A DNA stretch of 5,771 bases from CAZVRZ01 sp964629965. GTDB taxonomy: Bacteria; Chloroflexota; Anaerolineae; Anaerolineales; UBA4823. Location: NCBI GenBank assembly GCA_964629965.1, contig CAZVRZ010000246.1, positions 1-5,771 of the forward strand. The letters are read 5' to 3'. Shown piece by piece: positions 5,720-5,771 of the stretch (its first letter is position 1; the number at the start of each line of letters is the position of its first letter). Below the pieces are notes generated by a model that saw nothing but the letters and a program-made list of their open reading frames with translations, made no database searches and was not told the DNA's origin. A program made the translations under genes and the position numbers.

Positions 5720-5771
5720 CAATTCTGTTTTTGAGTAAAAAGGGGCCAAGGAAAACAGCGGCAAAACAGCC
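5712..5771 (-). CDS. Possible C-terminus of a convergent gene (last 19 codons)
   Basis: On the minus strand a frame enters from the right edge and ends at TAA (5714-5712). Its 19 residues read GCFAAVFLGPFLLKNRIAG, hydrophobic then basic, like the end of a membrane protein's last helix. Other frames here are also open, so this is only a guess. If true, the hairpin at 5638-5666 lies between two convergent genes. Confidence 0.2.
   Translation of the reverse strand, partial: GCFAAVFLGPFLLKNRIAG

Overview
The window joins two kinds of DNA. The left third (about 1-1891) looks like the end of an integrated mobile element. The right two thirds (about 1892-5771) look like ordinary chromosome. Family resemblance of the integrase, the P1 peptidase, the receiver/HD-GYP protein and the four-repeat S1 protein suggests a Chloroflexota bacterium of the Anaerolineae type. 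That is an inference from protein style, not a phylogenetic result.

Element side: a truncated XRE-type helix-turn-helix regulator (minus strand, running off the left edge) sits back-to-back with a complete tyrosine recombinase (535-1755, plus strand) that has its full catalytic set. The 92 bp between them hold two sigma70-like promoters that appear to face each other, with a dyad between them. This resembles a temperate-element switch. The recombinase ends 136 bp before the 3' end of a tRNA-Lys(CUU) gene on the opposite strand (1892-1963). A recombinase gene beside a tRNA 3' end is the classic layout of tRNA-targeted integration. The element should therefore extend leftward out of the window, with the second att copy beyond the left edge.

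Chromosomal side: the tRNA has its own consensus promoter (TTGACA-16-TATAAT). Next, on the plus strand, comes a P1 family (DmpA/S58-type) self-processing peptidase (2110-3126). It overlaps by four bases (ATGA) a response regulator with an HD-GYP c-di-GMP phosphodiesterase output domain (3123-4136), so the two are probably translationally coupled. After a short gap with a TATAAT box there is a ribosomal-protein-S1-like RNA-binding protein (4224-5579) with four S1 repeats and an Asp/Glu/Val-rich repetitive tail. It is followed by a perfect 13-bp stem hairpin (5638-5666) that probably ends the transcript. The last 100 bases hold a 7-bp inverted repeat and perhaps the last 19 codons of a convergent gene.

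The only stretch over 300 bases without a protein gene is 1756-2109. It holds short GTCGA-containing repeats, the tRNA and its promoter, and a weak promoter for the peptidase gene. I see no CRISPR array, rRNA, insertion sequence or obvious defence cassette. The strongest candidates for something new are the face-to-face XRE/integrase control region and whatever cargo lies to the left of the window.
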